Of a stretch of 64,000 bases of DNA, positions 52,012 to 60,442 are shown piece after piece. The first letter of the stretch is position 1; every line of letters begins with the position of its first letter. The stretch spans positions 119,931-183,930 of the forward strand of contig DMMY01000012.1 in assembly GCA_003452935.1 (NCBI GenBank), written 5' to 3'. Under the pieces are notes generated by a model. The model did not search any database, had not been told where the DNA came from, and saw only the letters and a program-made list of their open reading frames with translations. Both the position numbers and the translations under genes were made by a program. This stretch comes from Elusimicrobiota bacterium (GTDB taxonomy: Bacteria; Elusimicrobiota; Elusimicrobia; UBA1565; UBA9628).

Positions 52012-52752
52012 ATGCTGCGCTTTGTCGCGTTGTCCTGCCTGGCCTTGGCCCGGGCGCAGTCCCTGCCTGTTCCAGAGGCAGGCCCCGTGTCTGCCGAACT
52101 TGTCGAGGCGGACCGGCTTTATTTCCATCGGCATCAGGGGGCCAACCTGGAGGATTCGATCGCCTTGCTGGAGAGAGCGCTCCAGGACCGCCGCGACGAT
52201 CCGGCCCTGCTTTGGCGCCTGGGGCGCGGCCTCATGCGCCGGGGGGAGAGGCTCGCTTCCAAGAAGGAGAAGCTCGCGGTCTTTGTCCGATCCGAGGAAC
52301 TTTGCCGCAGGGCGGCGGCGGCGGCGCCTCGCGATGCGCAGGCGCATTATTGGCTGGGCGTGGCCATGGGCCGGCGCGGGCAGACCCAAGGCCTGCTGCG
52401 GTCGCTTTTTCTCATCGAGCCTTTGCGCCGGGAGATGCGCGCGGCGATCGAGATCGACCCGAGGCACGGGGGGGCTCATCTCGTCCTGGGGCAAATGCTC
52501 TTGGAGATTCCAGGTTGGGCGGGAGGAAATAAGAAGGAGGCGGTGCGCGAGTTGGAGACGGCCGCCGAGCTCGAGCCGGATTATGCGCCCCATTTGACGG
52601 CCTTGGCGCAGGCCTATATGGCGGTGGGCGAGCGCGACAAGGCCCGCGCGGCGCTGCGGCGCGTCCTGGCCATAGAGCATCCCGCTGATCCCGGCGAATA
52701 CGACGACAACGTGCGGGAGGCCAATGAGATGCTCGGGAAACTCGGGAGCTGA
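52012..52752 (+). CDS. Exported TPR-repeat protein
   Basis: 246 residues. A short signal peptide (LRFVALSCLALARAQS) is followed by about four to five TPR units: EDSIALLERALQDRRDDPALLWRLG, a longer middle unit, RREMRAAIEIDPRHGGAHLVLG, KEAVRELETAAELEPDYAPHL and ERDKARAALRRVLAIEHPADP. TPRs are protein-docking helical repeats. The start was moved from an in-frame TTG (52003) to the ATG at 52012, since the TTG overlaps the -10 box. It is divergent from the CBM48 gene and convergent with the PDZ gene (8 bases between stop codons). Confidence 0.85.
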   Translation: MLRFVALSCLALARAQSLPVPEAGPVSAELVEADRLYFHRHQGANLEDSIALLERALQDRRDDPALLWRLGRGLMRRGERLASKKEKLAVFVRSEELCRRAAAAAPRDAQAHYWLGVAMGRRGQTQGLLRSLFLIEPLRREMRAAIEIDPRHGGAHLVLGQMLLEIPGWAGGNKKEAVRELETAAELEPDYAPHLTALAQAYMAVGERDKARAALRRVLAIEHPADPGEYDDNVREANEMLGKLGS

Positions 52753-52760
52753 GGCCCTGG

Positions 52761-54176
52761 TCAGGGCGTTTCTTTGACGAAAGGCAGCGGCAGCGGCGTC
52801 TCGAAGCCGTCCTTGAAGAAGACCCCGCGCGTGAGTTCCAGGGTCGCCGGCTTGGCTCCCGGCTTCTGGACCGTGACCTTTACCCGGCTGCCGGGAACTC
52901 CGTAAAGGGCGGCAAGGGCGTCCTCGAATTCCAGCTTTTCGCTGGACCGGCCGGCGATGGCGGTGAGAACGTCGCCCACGTGCAGACCCGCGTGCTCGGC
53001 GGACCGGTTCGTGATGACATGGCTTATTTCGAACCGCCTTCCGGCTTCGGTTTCCTTGGAGCGAATCCATATCCCGGGTCCGGCCTGGTAAAATTGCGGG
53101 GGTTCGGTGATGACTGACGCTTCGGCGAACTCCAGACGCAGCCGCATGTCGGCATTGAGAATGACGGCGGGCCGGCGTCTTTTTTCCATGGCCACGGGTT
53201 CGCCCAGCACCAAGGTGCCGCCGGCGCTGACCTTGACGAGGTTCTGCTCTCCCGCGACATCGACGAGCCGGGCGGAGATGGGATATAAATGGCCGCCCTT
53301 GAGGCGGGCTTTGAAGAAATGCAGCCGCAGCGACCTGACGCCGTTGGCGCTGCGCGCCTCCAGCACCTTGCCCCAGACCAGGCTGCGCGGCGGCAGGCAG
53401 AGAAAGTCCAGGCTCGCGTCGCTGGCCACGGCCATGGTGACCATGCCCGAGACGATGTCCCCCCGGCCGACGGTTTCATCGAGCCCGTCCGGGAATTTGA
53501 TCCAAAAAGCCTGCCGGGCCGGGATGCTCACGTGCAAGGCCGGGGCGCTTTTGACGATATCCTTGGCGGCTTGCGCCGCCTCCTTGAGCCGCAGGGCCAA
53601 AAAGCCGTCTTCCTGCGTTGAAATGTCCTTGGGGCCCCTTTGGAATGCGGGCTCGGCGGCGGCGAGAGGAGATTGCAGCGACATGACCTCCAGCCCCCTG
53701 CGCACCACGGCATGGAGGCGAGGTCCTGGCTTCCATGCCCGCCAGGCGGCCGCGACGTCGGCTTCGCAGCGCACGGGCGAGCCGTTGAGGAAGGCCAGGT
53801 GGTCATCGGCGACGAGCCCCAGGGCGCGGCCATAGGAACCGGGCAGGACGTCGAGCACCACGACTGACTCCGGCGCCGGCTGCAAAGCCGCGCCCAGAGC
53901 GGCGAGGTCGGCGGCCCGGGCTGAAGCGGGGGAGGGTGGCTGCGCCGACGCGTCTGGCGCGGCGGAAACCGGCGCGGCCGCGGAGGGCGCGGGCGCTTTG
54001 GGCAGCGTCCTGAGCGGCCGGCTGCGCGCCGGCGGCGCGCGGCGCTGGCGCGGAGACTGGACGGCGCGGGGGGATTTTTTAGCGTTGGCGCCGACTTTCA
54101 CGGACGCCGAGCCGGGGGCGGAGTTCGCGGTCAAGAGCAGCAAAGCGGCCAAGAGGCGGCGCGTGAGAGTCTTCAT
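52761..54176 (-). CDS. Exported double-PDZ-domain protein
   Basis: 471 residues. A signal peptide (KTLTRRLLAALLLLTANSAPGSA) precedes a basic/Ala-Pro-rich linker (to about 100). A first PDZ-like domain (about 105-175) contains VLDVLPGSYGRALGLVADDHLAFLNG; the second (about 380-465) contains SHVITNRSAEHAGLHVGDVLTAIAG and VPGSRVKVTV. Between them lies a beta-rich part (about 190-370). No protease or other catalytic domain is fused, so it is probably an adaptor that binds C-termini of exported proteins. It is the last gene of a coupled three-gene unit: its ATG overlaps the stop codon of the 776-residue gene (ATGA). Confidence 0.85.
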   Translation of the reverse strand: MKTLTRRLLAALLLLTANSAPGSASVKVGANAKKSPRAVQSPRQRRAPPARSRPLRTLPKAPAPSAAAPVSAAPDASAQPPSPASARAADLAALGAALQPAPESVVVLDVLPGSYGRALGLVADDHLAFLNGSPVRCEADVAAAWRAWKPGPRLHAVVRRGLEVMSLQSPLAAAEPAFQRGPKDISTQEDGFLALRLKEAAQAAKDIVKSAPALHVSIPARQAFWIKFPDGLDETVGRGDIVSGMVTMAVASDASLDFLCLPPRSLVWGKVLEARSANGVRSLRLHFFKARLKGGHLYPISARLVDVAGEQNLVKVSAGGTLVLGEPVAMEKRRRPAVILNADMRLRLEFAEASVITEPPQFYQAGPGIWIRSKETEAGRRFEISHVITNRSAEHAGLHVGDVLTAIAGRSSEKLEFEDALAALYGVPGSRVKVTVQKPGAKPATLELTRGVFFKDGFETPLPLPFVKETP

Positions 54177-56503
54177 TCGGAATCCTTCTTTGGCGCGGGC
54201 TTGGTTTTTGGCCGGGCTCTTTTCCGGGAGGATGGCCGCGCCGTCTTCTTGACCGCGGGAGCTTTCTTCTCGATCTCCTGGCTGACGACCGGCGGCGGCG
54301 CGAGCGCTTCGGCCGGGCCTTGTTCCGGAGCGCCGGAGGTCACCGGAGCCTGCTCCGCGGCTTTTTTGTCCTCCAACCGTTCGGCCGCGGCCAATAGGCG
54401 GCGGCGCTCGTTGGCCACCTCGGCGATGACGCGGCTGGCGTCTTCGTCGGGGGTCAGCCGGGCCGCCACGGAGTCCTCCAGCGCCAGGGCTTGACCCGCC
54501 TCCTGGGCCAGGGCCTCGGCCTGCTTGATCTCTTTGGCGAAGCACGACGGTTCGGCCAGAGCCCCTAGACGCGCCAGCAGAGGGTGAAGGATCGAGAGGC
54601 GTTCGGCCGGAAGGGCTTCGGCCTGCGCCCGGTGGATCTCGTCGGCGCATTTGGCCCGCCAAAATTCGTCGCCGCGAACGGCCGCCAGGTCAGCCTCGGC
54701 CCGTGCCGCGGCTTCCGCGGTCCGGCCGCATCGGGCCGCCGGATCGGCGTCTAGAACGGCCAGAGCCTTGGCGTATTCCTCGGCCGCCAGGGCGAAGCGG
54801 CACGAGCGGCGCAGAGAGGAGGCCAGGGCCACGCCGGCGCTGAAAGCGGACTGGTCCGCGGCGCGGCGAGTGATGAGTTGGCGCTGTTGGTTCAGGTCGA
54901 CAAGAGCGCGGTCGCATCCCGCGGGCAGGGATTGCGCCAGGCGTATGGCCGCTTGCGTGGGTTTCGGGTCATAAAGGCAGCGTTGCGGGGAAGAATCGGG
55001 CTGCGCCAGGGAAACGGCTTCCTGCAGCGCGGCGAATTGGTCCGCGTCTTGGGCCGCGACGGAGCGCCGTTTGCCGGCGGTCTCTAGGAGCCGCCGATAT
55101 TGGGGCTTGACTTGGGCCGGCTCAGCCAGCGTTTCCTCCAATTTGGCGTAGGATTCCTCGGCGTTCTTGAAATCGCAGCTCAGAGCCTGATTGTCCGCGG
55201 CCGCGAGCTTTAGGAGAGCCAGCTCGAAATCCCTGCCGACCGGGACCTGTATCTCGTCGGAGAGGATGTTTCCCTCCGGCGCGGAAATGACGGCGCGGAA
55301 AACGAAAGGTTCGGAGCTGTCCAGGACGATCCTGCGCGCGAAAGCGTAGGGACCTCCGTTGCCGCGCTTGACGGTCTGGGTCTGCGCGTCGCGAGCTCCG
55401 TCGGGAGTTTCCCGGAAAGTGGTCTCCTCGACAGGCGCCGTCTGCCCATCCGGGAGGCCGTCGACCCAGTAGGCGCCGCTCAACACCGCGGTGTCGCCCA
55501 GTTCGTACTGCCCCAGTCTGGTGGGCTTCTCCAGGTGCAGGCCGGCGGAGCTCAGCAGGGGAACGGCGGCTGGGGCCGGGGCGGAATGAACGGCGCCTTC
55601 CAGTTCGGCCATGAGGCCGGGCCGGGCGCGAAAGACGGCGGATACCGCCTCCAACATCTGGAGGTCGTCGAGCAGGGTGGTCCGCTTCTCGCTTTCGACG
55701 ACCTGCCGGCGCAGCCGTTCCAGGTTATGGCGCCGGCGCTGGTCGATCAAATATTTTATCAGCCAGGAGCTCAGTTCGTCGGAGGCTTGGCCCGCGCGAA
55801 CGTCCGCGGCCAGGCGCGAGGAGATGTCGACCTGATAGCGGTCGCGCATGAAATCGATGAAATGGGAAGTCGGTTCGGCGTCGGTCTTGACGCCGGCCAG
55901 GTAAGTCGCGAAATATGACTTGACCAGAGGCGTCGGGTCCTCGAGAGCATCGGCATGAGTGCGGGACATGAATTCCCTGCCCCAGGGCGTGGTGAAAATA
56001 TCGGGGCCCGCGGCCGCGGCCAACTGCGGAGCGGCGGCCGGGTCCTGGGCGCCGGCGAGGACGGTCTCTTCATCGTGGTATGCGTTCAGGGCGAAGAGCA
56101 GGGCATGGAGGGGCGCGCTCATCAGGCCGCCCGGCGGAAGAGTCTGCAGGGAAGCGAAGGGCAGGGGGCCCGAGGGGCCCAAGGTCTCGCCGGCCTTGAT
56201 TTTGGCCAGGGCCTGGGAGAATTCCTGGACGGCTTTGGCGCTGCGGGAAACGGCTTCCAACTGTTTCCAATAGACCTTTTGCAGGCGATAGGCGCCGGGC
56301 TTGCCTTGCATGACGATATAGCCGCGGTAACGCAGCGCCTCCAGGGCCTCGGGGCCGAAGGCTTCGGCAAGCCATTGGCCGGGGGCGACGGCGGCTGGGC
56401 GTCCGAACTCCGCGACGGTCTCAACCGCGGGACTGGCGGCTTGGGCGCATGCCGCAGCCATGACCAAGGCGGCGCAAAACCGAAGGGTGGAGGCGTTTAT
56501 CAT
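54173..56503 (-). CDS. Exported 776-residue protein of unknown function
   Basis: No family recognised. Signal peptide (INASTLRFCAALVMAAACAQA), an N-terminal helical domain (about 30-300), a beta domain (about 305-440) with Ig/C2-like strands (GQYELGDTAVLSGAYWVDGLPDG), and a helical repeat region (about 440-700) with regularly spaced cysteines (about eight, as in LSCDFKNAEESYAKLEE and RRSCRFALAAEEYAKAL), ending in a Lys/Ala/Pro-rich basic tail. The helical repeats look TPR-like. It is coupled by ATGA overlaps to the HAMP gene before and the PDZ gene after it, so the three products probably act together at the envelope. Confidence 0.82.
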   Translation of the reverse strand: MINASTLRFCAALVMAAACAQAASPAVETVAEFGRPAAVAPGQWLAEAFGPEALEALRYRGYIVMQGKPGAYRLQKVYWKQLEAVSRSAKAVQEFSQALAKIKAGETLGPSGPLPFASLQTLPPGGLMSAPLHALLFALNAYHDEETVLAGAQDPAAAPQLAAAAGPDIFTTPWGREFMSRTHADALEDPTPLVKSYFATYLAGVKTDAEPTSHFIDFMRDRYQVDISSRLAADVRAGQASDELSSWLIKYLIDQRRRHNLERLRRQVVESEKRTTLLDDLQMLEAVSAVFRARPGLMAELEGAVHSAPAPAAVPLLSSAGLHLEKPTRLGQYELGDTAVLSGAYWVDGLPDGQTAPVEETTFRETPDGARDAQTQTVKRGNGGPYAFARRIVLDSSEPFVFRAVISAPEGNILSDEIQVPVGRDFELALLKLAAADNQALSCDFKNAEESYAKLEETLAEPAQVKPQYRRLLETAGKRRSVAAQDADQFAALQEAVSLAQPDSSPQRCLYDPKPTQAAIRLAQSLPAGCDRALVDLNQQRQLITRRAADQSAFSAGVALASSLRRSCRFALAAEEYAKALAVLDADPAARCGRTAEAAARAEADLAAVRGDEFWRAKCADEIHRAQAEALPAERLSILHPLLARLGALAEPSCFAKEIKQAEALAQEAGQALALEDSVAARLTPDEDASRVIAEVANERRRLLAAAERLEDKKAAEQAPVTSGAPEQGPAEALAPPPVVSQEIEKKAPAVKKTARPSSRKRARPKTKPAPKKDSE

Positions 56504-57057
56504 AGGAGGTAGCGGGAGCCCAGGGCTTCCAGTTGCTCGGTGACGGCTTTGATCTCCTTGTGCGCTTCGTGGTCGTCGCGCAGGCGGGATTGCAGGGCCT
56601 TGAGCCGGTCGGCCGCCGATGCGATAGAACTCAAGTCGGCCGACAGCCGTTCATGCAGCCGTTCCTGCATTTGAGCGAAATCCTTGATGAGCTCTTGGTG
56701 CGTGTCGGACTGGCGCACGCGGATGGGAACGGAGAAATTCCCTTTGGACAGCCTGGAGAAGGCGGCGCAAAGCACGCGGAGAGGGCCGGCGAAACGGTGC
56801 GACCAGACCAAGCTTACCAGGGCGCTGGCCAAGACCGCGATCGAGGCGCTGATGAGCATGGGCCTGCGGACGTTCTCGAGGACCCAGTCGAGGGAGTGGA
56901 AGATTTGGCGGCTCTGCAGAGAGGCTTCCTCGAGGCCATGGATGACGCTGTAGATGATCAGGAAAATGCTGCCGATCACGAGGACCATGACCGTGGCGAG
57001 CATTTGTATCTGCAAGGGCGGGTCGATCCAGAAGCGCCGGCGTTTCTGGCTGAGCAT
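56500..57057 (-). CDS. Small HAMP-domain membrane protein without output domain
   Basis: 185 residues: a short basic N-terminus, membrane segment 1 (about 18-40), a short periplasmic loop, membrane segment 2 (about 65-85), a HAMP domain (about 85-135: HRFAGPLRVLCAAFSRLSKGNFSVPIRVRQSDTHQEL) and a coiled coil to the end. No kinase, cyclase or methyl-accepting domain follows. The start 57057 is fixed by a consensus promoter that ends 7 bases upstream; a longer open frame upstream lies across that promoter and is not used. It is the first gene of a coupled three-gene unit (ATGA overlap with the 776-residue gene). Possible role: a structural or regulatory coupling of envelope state to the partners. 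Confidence 0.85.
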   Translation of the reverse strand: MLSQKRRRFWIDPPLQIQMLATVMVLVIGSIFLIIYSVIHGLEEASLQSRQIFHSLDWVLENVRRPMLISASIAVLASALVSLVWSHRFAGPLRVLCAAFSRLSKGNFSVPIRVRQSDTHQELIKDFAQMQERLHERLSADLSSIASAADRLKALQSRLRDDHEAHKEIKAVTEQLEALGSRYLL

Positions 57058-57064
57058 GGGCGGT

Positions 57065-57093
57065 ATCCTAACAAGAGCGGGGGAGGTTGTCAA
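57065..57093 (-). promoter_or_regulatory. Sigma-70 promoter giving a leaderless mRNA for the HAMP gene
   Basis: On the minus strand TTGACA (57093-57088) and TAGGAT (57070-57065) are 17 bases apart, and only 7 bases separate the -10 from the ATG at 57057. The predicted first transcribed base is the start codon itself or the base before it. No Shine-Dalgarno is possible. Confidence 0.78.
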
Positions 57094-57137
57094 TAAAAGT
57101 TTCATCCCGGAGGGACGCGCTGGCGCGTCCAGTCTAT

Positions 57138-57202
57138 CTAGGACCTGTGTCTTCGAACGGTGCCGAAAGACCCATGCGCAAGCGCATGCGGAGCTCCATA
57201 CT
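57138..57202 (+). promoter_or_regulatory. Shared upstream element, copy B, before the 603-residue gene
   Basis: CTAGGAC starts at 57138. GACCCATGCGC (57169-57179) is part of a perfect hairpin CATGCG-CAAG-CGCATG (57173-57188), and CTTCG/CGAAAG forms another stem before it. The -10 candidate CATACT (57197-57202) starts 28 bases after GACC and 12 bases before the ATG at 57209, the same spacings as in copy A (41937). Confidence 0.5.
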
Positions 57203-57208
57203 AAAGTC

Positions 57209-59020
57209 ATGATGTACCAACTGGTCCGAGCGGTTTTGGCCCCTTTTTTGTTGATTCCCGTTCATTCTGGACTCCTCCTAAAAGTGCCGCAGCGAGTCTC
57301 ATCGACTTGGAATTCCATTTCCGGTATTCGGCCTCTAAGCCATGCCGAGTCAATGGGCCGCAGCTCCGTTTTCAGCCTGCCGGTCGATGCTCAGTCGTTC
57401 CGGATTCTCAAGCCGGAAGCTCAAGCCCAGCTTGTCCTTGTCCCGCCGGCCTCTGTCATCTCGCGTCCGGTTGCGCTTGCGGAACATGAATCGAAACGGG
57501 CCGGGACGGCTTCCGCGCTCTCGGTTCTAAGAGGCATGGAGAGCGAACTTGATGGCGTTCTGGCGGGCGAGTTAAGCGCCAGCGAAGGGATTGCGGCGGC
57601 TCAGGAGCGCGTTTGGGATCGCGCGGCCGACGAGGATGCGACAGAGCCGTTGCCGCAGTTCTCGAACCCCTTGGAGGGCATCGAGTTTTTTCGGCGCATC
57701 GACGCCGAGCCCCGCCTTTACTGCGAGGAGGGAAAGGCGGGGCAAGAAGGCTATCGTTTGGGGCAGTATTGGCCGCGGACCGGAGAATTCCAGCTCATCA
57801 AGATCGTGCGTGATGCCGACGGGAAAGTGGTAAACGAGGTCACTGCTTTTAATACGAACAGCGGCATGGCTGCTTCCCCAAAAGGTCCGGCCGCGTGGGA
57901 TCAGATAAGACGAGACATCGGCTGGGTGGCCGAAAAACTTAATTTGCCCCGACCGCGATTTCGCAAGCCGGCGAATTATCCGAAGCTGCGCCGCGCGCTG
58001 GCTCGCATGACATCCCGCCCGTCCACTCCGGCTCAGGATATCAAGCCCGGCGATTTTGTCCTGTTGGGAGACAGCCAGCTCGCGGTGGCGCAGGTGACGT
58101 CGGTGGAATTGTCTCGATCTTTCACGCATGGGGGGAACAGGGTGAACTTTTTCTCCCTGGATTCATCCGTTCTTGGCGGTAGGGCGTTAAGTTTCGGCAG
58201 GAACTTTTTAGGCGCTTATTGGATCCGCTATATCGGTGACAATGCCGGCGGTTATATTGGATATGCCGATGACGCGGAAACCAAGGTTTGGCGTCTGCGC
58301 CGGGCCGAGGTGAAGCTATTGGCAGATTTTCGCCCGCGAGAATCCGATCCGACGGCCGGCACGGAAATGACGCGTGCGCGGTTTGCATTGCTGGCCGCGC
58401 TGACGGCTTTGCAGTACGATCGTTGGTTTCTCGATGAGATAGAAACCGAGACTGCCGGCCACAAGGAGATACGGGAACGATTGCTCGCCGGCCACTATGC
58501 TGGAGCCACCTCGCGCAACTATCGCCGCGCTTTGGCGATCCTAATGAGGCGCTTCGGCGAGGAAGAGTTCTTGAGCGCCGCGGCAGAGATGTTTAGAGGA
58601 CACCTGCGCTCGCTGCACACTAAAATTCATACGCCCGATTCTCCTTATGGATTCCATTCAGATACGGCTCCGCTTCCGGTCGCCTACACTGAAATGGCTC
58701 GCGATGCTATTTACAACGTGCATCCCATGCCCGAAGATATGAGCCGGTCGGGATACGTCGTCAACGTCAAAAGCCTCTTTGGAGACGCGGAGTTCTGGGG
58801 ATTTTTGCGCGATGCTCATCCCCGATTGTTCCAACGGCTCGTAGATCTGCTCTTGTCCATGCCTTCCCCTTTTCCTCTGCGCAGCATTTACGCCGCGTCC
58901 ACGGCCGATCCCGTGGCCGTGGTCAAGACGGGCTTTCCAAAAACATTCGCCTTGATCCATGCCGTTCGACCGGACTTCGAATCGGACGTGGAGCCGGTCA
59001 CTCTGCTAGAACGCCCGTAA
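57209..59020 (+). CDS. Exported 603-residue protein of unknown function
   Basis: No family recognised. The N-terminus (MMYQLVRAVLAPFLLIPVHSG) looks like a signal peptide. A variable region (to about 130) is followed by a globular part: about 135-240 (EGIEFFRRIDAEPRLYCEEG, EFQLIKIVRDADGKVVNEVTAFN), a beta-rich middle (about 265-390), and a helical C-terminal domain (about 395-590) with FALLAALTALQYDRWFLDEIE and KIHTPDSPYGFHSD. The start was chosen at 57209 because the upstream extension of the same frame crosses the promoter and the opposite-strand HAMP gene. GC content drops in the second half, unlike most neighbours. It shares its upstream element with two other exported proteins. Confidence 0.75.
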   Translation: MMYQLVRAVLAPFLLIPVHSGLLLKVPQRVSSTWNSISGIRPLSHAESMGRSSVFSLPVDAQSFRILKPEAQAQLVLVPPASVISRPVALAEHESKRAGTASALSVLRGMESELDGVLAGELSASEGIAAAQERVWDRAADEDATEPLPQFSNPLEGIEFFRRIDAEPRLYCEEGKAGQEGYRLGQYWPRTGEFQLIKIVRDADGKVVNEVTAFNTNSGMAASPKGPAAWDQIRRDIGWVAEKLNLPRPRFRKPANYPKLRRALARMTSRPSTPAQDIKPGDFVLLGDSQLAVAQVTSVELSRSFTHGGNRVNFFSLDSSVLGGRALSFGRNFLGAYWIRYIGDNAGGYIGYADDAETKVWRLRRAEVKLLADFRPRESDPTAGTEMTRARFALLAALTALQYDRWFLDEIETETAGHKEIRERLLAGHYAGATSRNYRRALAILMRRFGEEEFLSAAAEMFRGHLRSLHTKIHTPDSPYGFHSDTAPLPVAYTEMARDAIYNVHPMPEDMSRSGYVVNVKSLFGDAEFWGFLRDAHPRLFQRLVDLLLSMPSPFPLRSIYAASTADPVAVVKTGFPKTFALIHAVRPDFESDVEPVTLLERP

Positions 59021-59063
59021 ACAAGACGTCGATGGCGTCGTGTCCGGTCCGCGCATGGCTTGA

Positions 59064-59945
59064 TTACAGATGCTTGAGAAAAAAATCAATGACGCGGCGA
59101 TCATATTCCGCGCCCGCGGCTTGGCGGCATTTCCCGTGAGACGCCGCCGGGACGATCCAGAGTTCCTTGGGCTCGAGGGCTCGGTCAAAAAGGTCGCGCA
59201 CGCCTTCGGGCGGCATGAGGCGGTCCTCGGCGCCGCCTATGAGCAGGATGGGGCGGGGAGAGATGAGATGAATGAAACGGGCCGGGCTGTAGGTGCCGAC
59301 GTCTTTGCGTCCCACGCGCCAGGGCAGCAGCCAAAGCACGAAGATCATGAACGGGAAATAGGGGATGTGGAGATTGTTCCAGGCCCAACGGCGCGCCACC
59401 TGGCGGTAGTCGGTGAAGGGGCTCTCCAGCATCGCGGCCTTGATCTGCGCATGGTCCGGCAGGGCCATCGCGGCCACGGCCGCGCCCATGGAGTGGCCGA
59501 ACACGCCCAGACGCAGCCATCCCCGCGGCCGGTGCCGCTTGAGGTACTCCGCGGCGGCGCGGAAATCGACGAGTTCCTGATACCCGAGCGTGGTGATCTT
59601 GCCCTCGCTCTCCCCGTGGGAGCGGTAATCGAAATAGAGCAGGTTGAAGCCCCCTGCGGAATTGAGAAAATAAGTCCAGGCCAGGAGTTCTCCTTTATTG
59701 TCGCCCCAGCCGTGGCTCATGATGAGGGTCCGGTCGTCTCCGGTCGGGGATGGCAGGTACCAGCCGCGCAGGGTGAGGCCGTCCTCGGTTTTAAAGGAGA
59801 CCTTTTCATAGCGCAGGCCGAACTGTTCCGGAAAGACGCTCATGGAACTCATCTTCGGGGGATGGAGGATGATGCCCGCGCCCCACCAGCCGACGGCGAA
59901 ACAGGCGGCCAGCAGAGCCGCGGCCAGGATCAGCCAGAGGCCCAT
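59064..59945 (-). CDS. Membrane-anchored alpha/beta hydrolase
   Basis: 293 residues. One N-terminal membrane segment (about 3-24) anchors a serine hydrolase domain. The nucleophile elbow GHSMGA, the oxyanion strand MSHGWGDN, the YFDYRSHGES motif, the acid GGAEDRLMPPE and the His in ASHGKC form a complete catalytic triad. This resembles the BEM46/YqkD-type anchored hydrolases of unknown substrate. The start codon shares a base with the folK stop codon (TGATG), so it is the last gene of the dapB operon. Confidence 0.88.
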   Translation of the reverse strand: MGLWLILAAALLAACFAVGWWGAGIILHPPKMSSMSVFPEQFGLRYEKVSFKTEDGLTLRGWYLPSPTGDDRTLIMSHGWGDNKGELLAWTYFLNSAGGFNLLYFDYRSHGESEGKITTLGYQELVDFRAAAEYLKRHRPRGWLRLGVFGHSMGAAVAAMALPDHAQIKAAMLESPFTDYRQVARRWAWNNLHIPYFPFMIFVLWLLPWRVGRKDVGTYSPARFIHLISPRPILLIGGAEDRLMPPEGVRDLFDRALEPKELWIVPAASHGKCRQAAGAEYDRRVIDFFLKHL

Positions 59946-60442
59946 CAGTCGGCGCCTCCTCGCGCCACGCCGACCGTTCCGGCCGCGGGATTGAGGCGAG
60001 CCAGCAGCCGCGCGGTCGTGGCGCGTCCCGCTGGTCTCCATTGGGGCGCGATATCCTGGAGCGGGGCGAGCACGAAGGCGCGCTGCACCGCGCGCGGATG
60101 GGGAAGGGTCAGCCAGGGGCCGCGCAGGCGGCGGCCGCCGTAGTCGATAATGTCGATATCCAGAGGCCGGGGCCCCCAGCGCCGGCCGGGTTTGCGGCCA
60201 CCGAGGGCCTCGAGGCGCTTGAGTTCGACGAGAAGGCCCATGGGGGAGAGCGCGGTGCGGTAGCGCACGGCCAGGTTGATGTAGCGCCTTTGCCGGGGGC
60301 CGACGGCCGCGGTTTCGAAAAATCGGGAACGCGCCAGTATCTTGCCTCCGGGAAGCCGGGCGAGCCGGCCCAGGGCGCGGCGCAGGTGCGCGCGGCGCCG
60401 GCCCATGTTGGAGCCGAGCGCGAGGAGGCAGTCGTGAGTCAT
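59945..60442 (-). CDS. folK: 2-amino-4-hydroxy-6-hydroxymethyldihydropteridine pyrophosphokinase
   Basis: 165 residues, the normal length for HPPK. Motifs: LALGSNMGRR at the N-terminus, the conserved ETAAVGPRQRRYINLAV substrate loop, GPRPLDIDIIDYGG (the two Asp residues that bind Mg) and PHPRAVQRAFVLAPL. The enzyme transfers pyrophosphate from ATP to hydroxymethyldihydropterin in folate synthesis (cytoplasm). The ATG at 60442 overlaps the stop codon of the small membrane protein upstream (ATGA); a longer open frame upstream is shadow of that gene. Confidence 0.95.
   Translation of the reverse strand: MTHDCLLALGSNMGRRRAHLRRALGRLARLPGGKILARSRFFETAAVGPRQRRYINLAVRYRTALSPMGLLVELKRLEALGGRKPGRRWGPRPLDIDIIDYGGRRLRGPWLTLPHPRAVQRAFVLAPLQDIAPQWRPAGRATTARLLARLNPAAGTVGVARGGAD

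Noticed and set aside
56954..57208. In-frame upstream extension of the 603-residue gene
   Set aside because: It crosses the promoter and start of the opposite-strand HAMP gene and encodes an Arg/Cys-rich stretch; the signal-like ATG at 57209 with the -10 box 12 bases upstream fits better.
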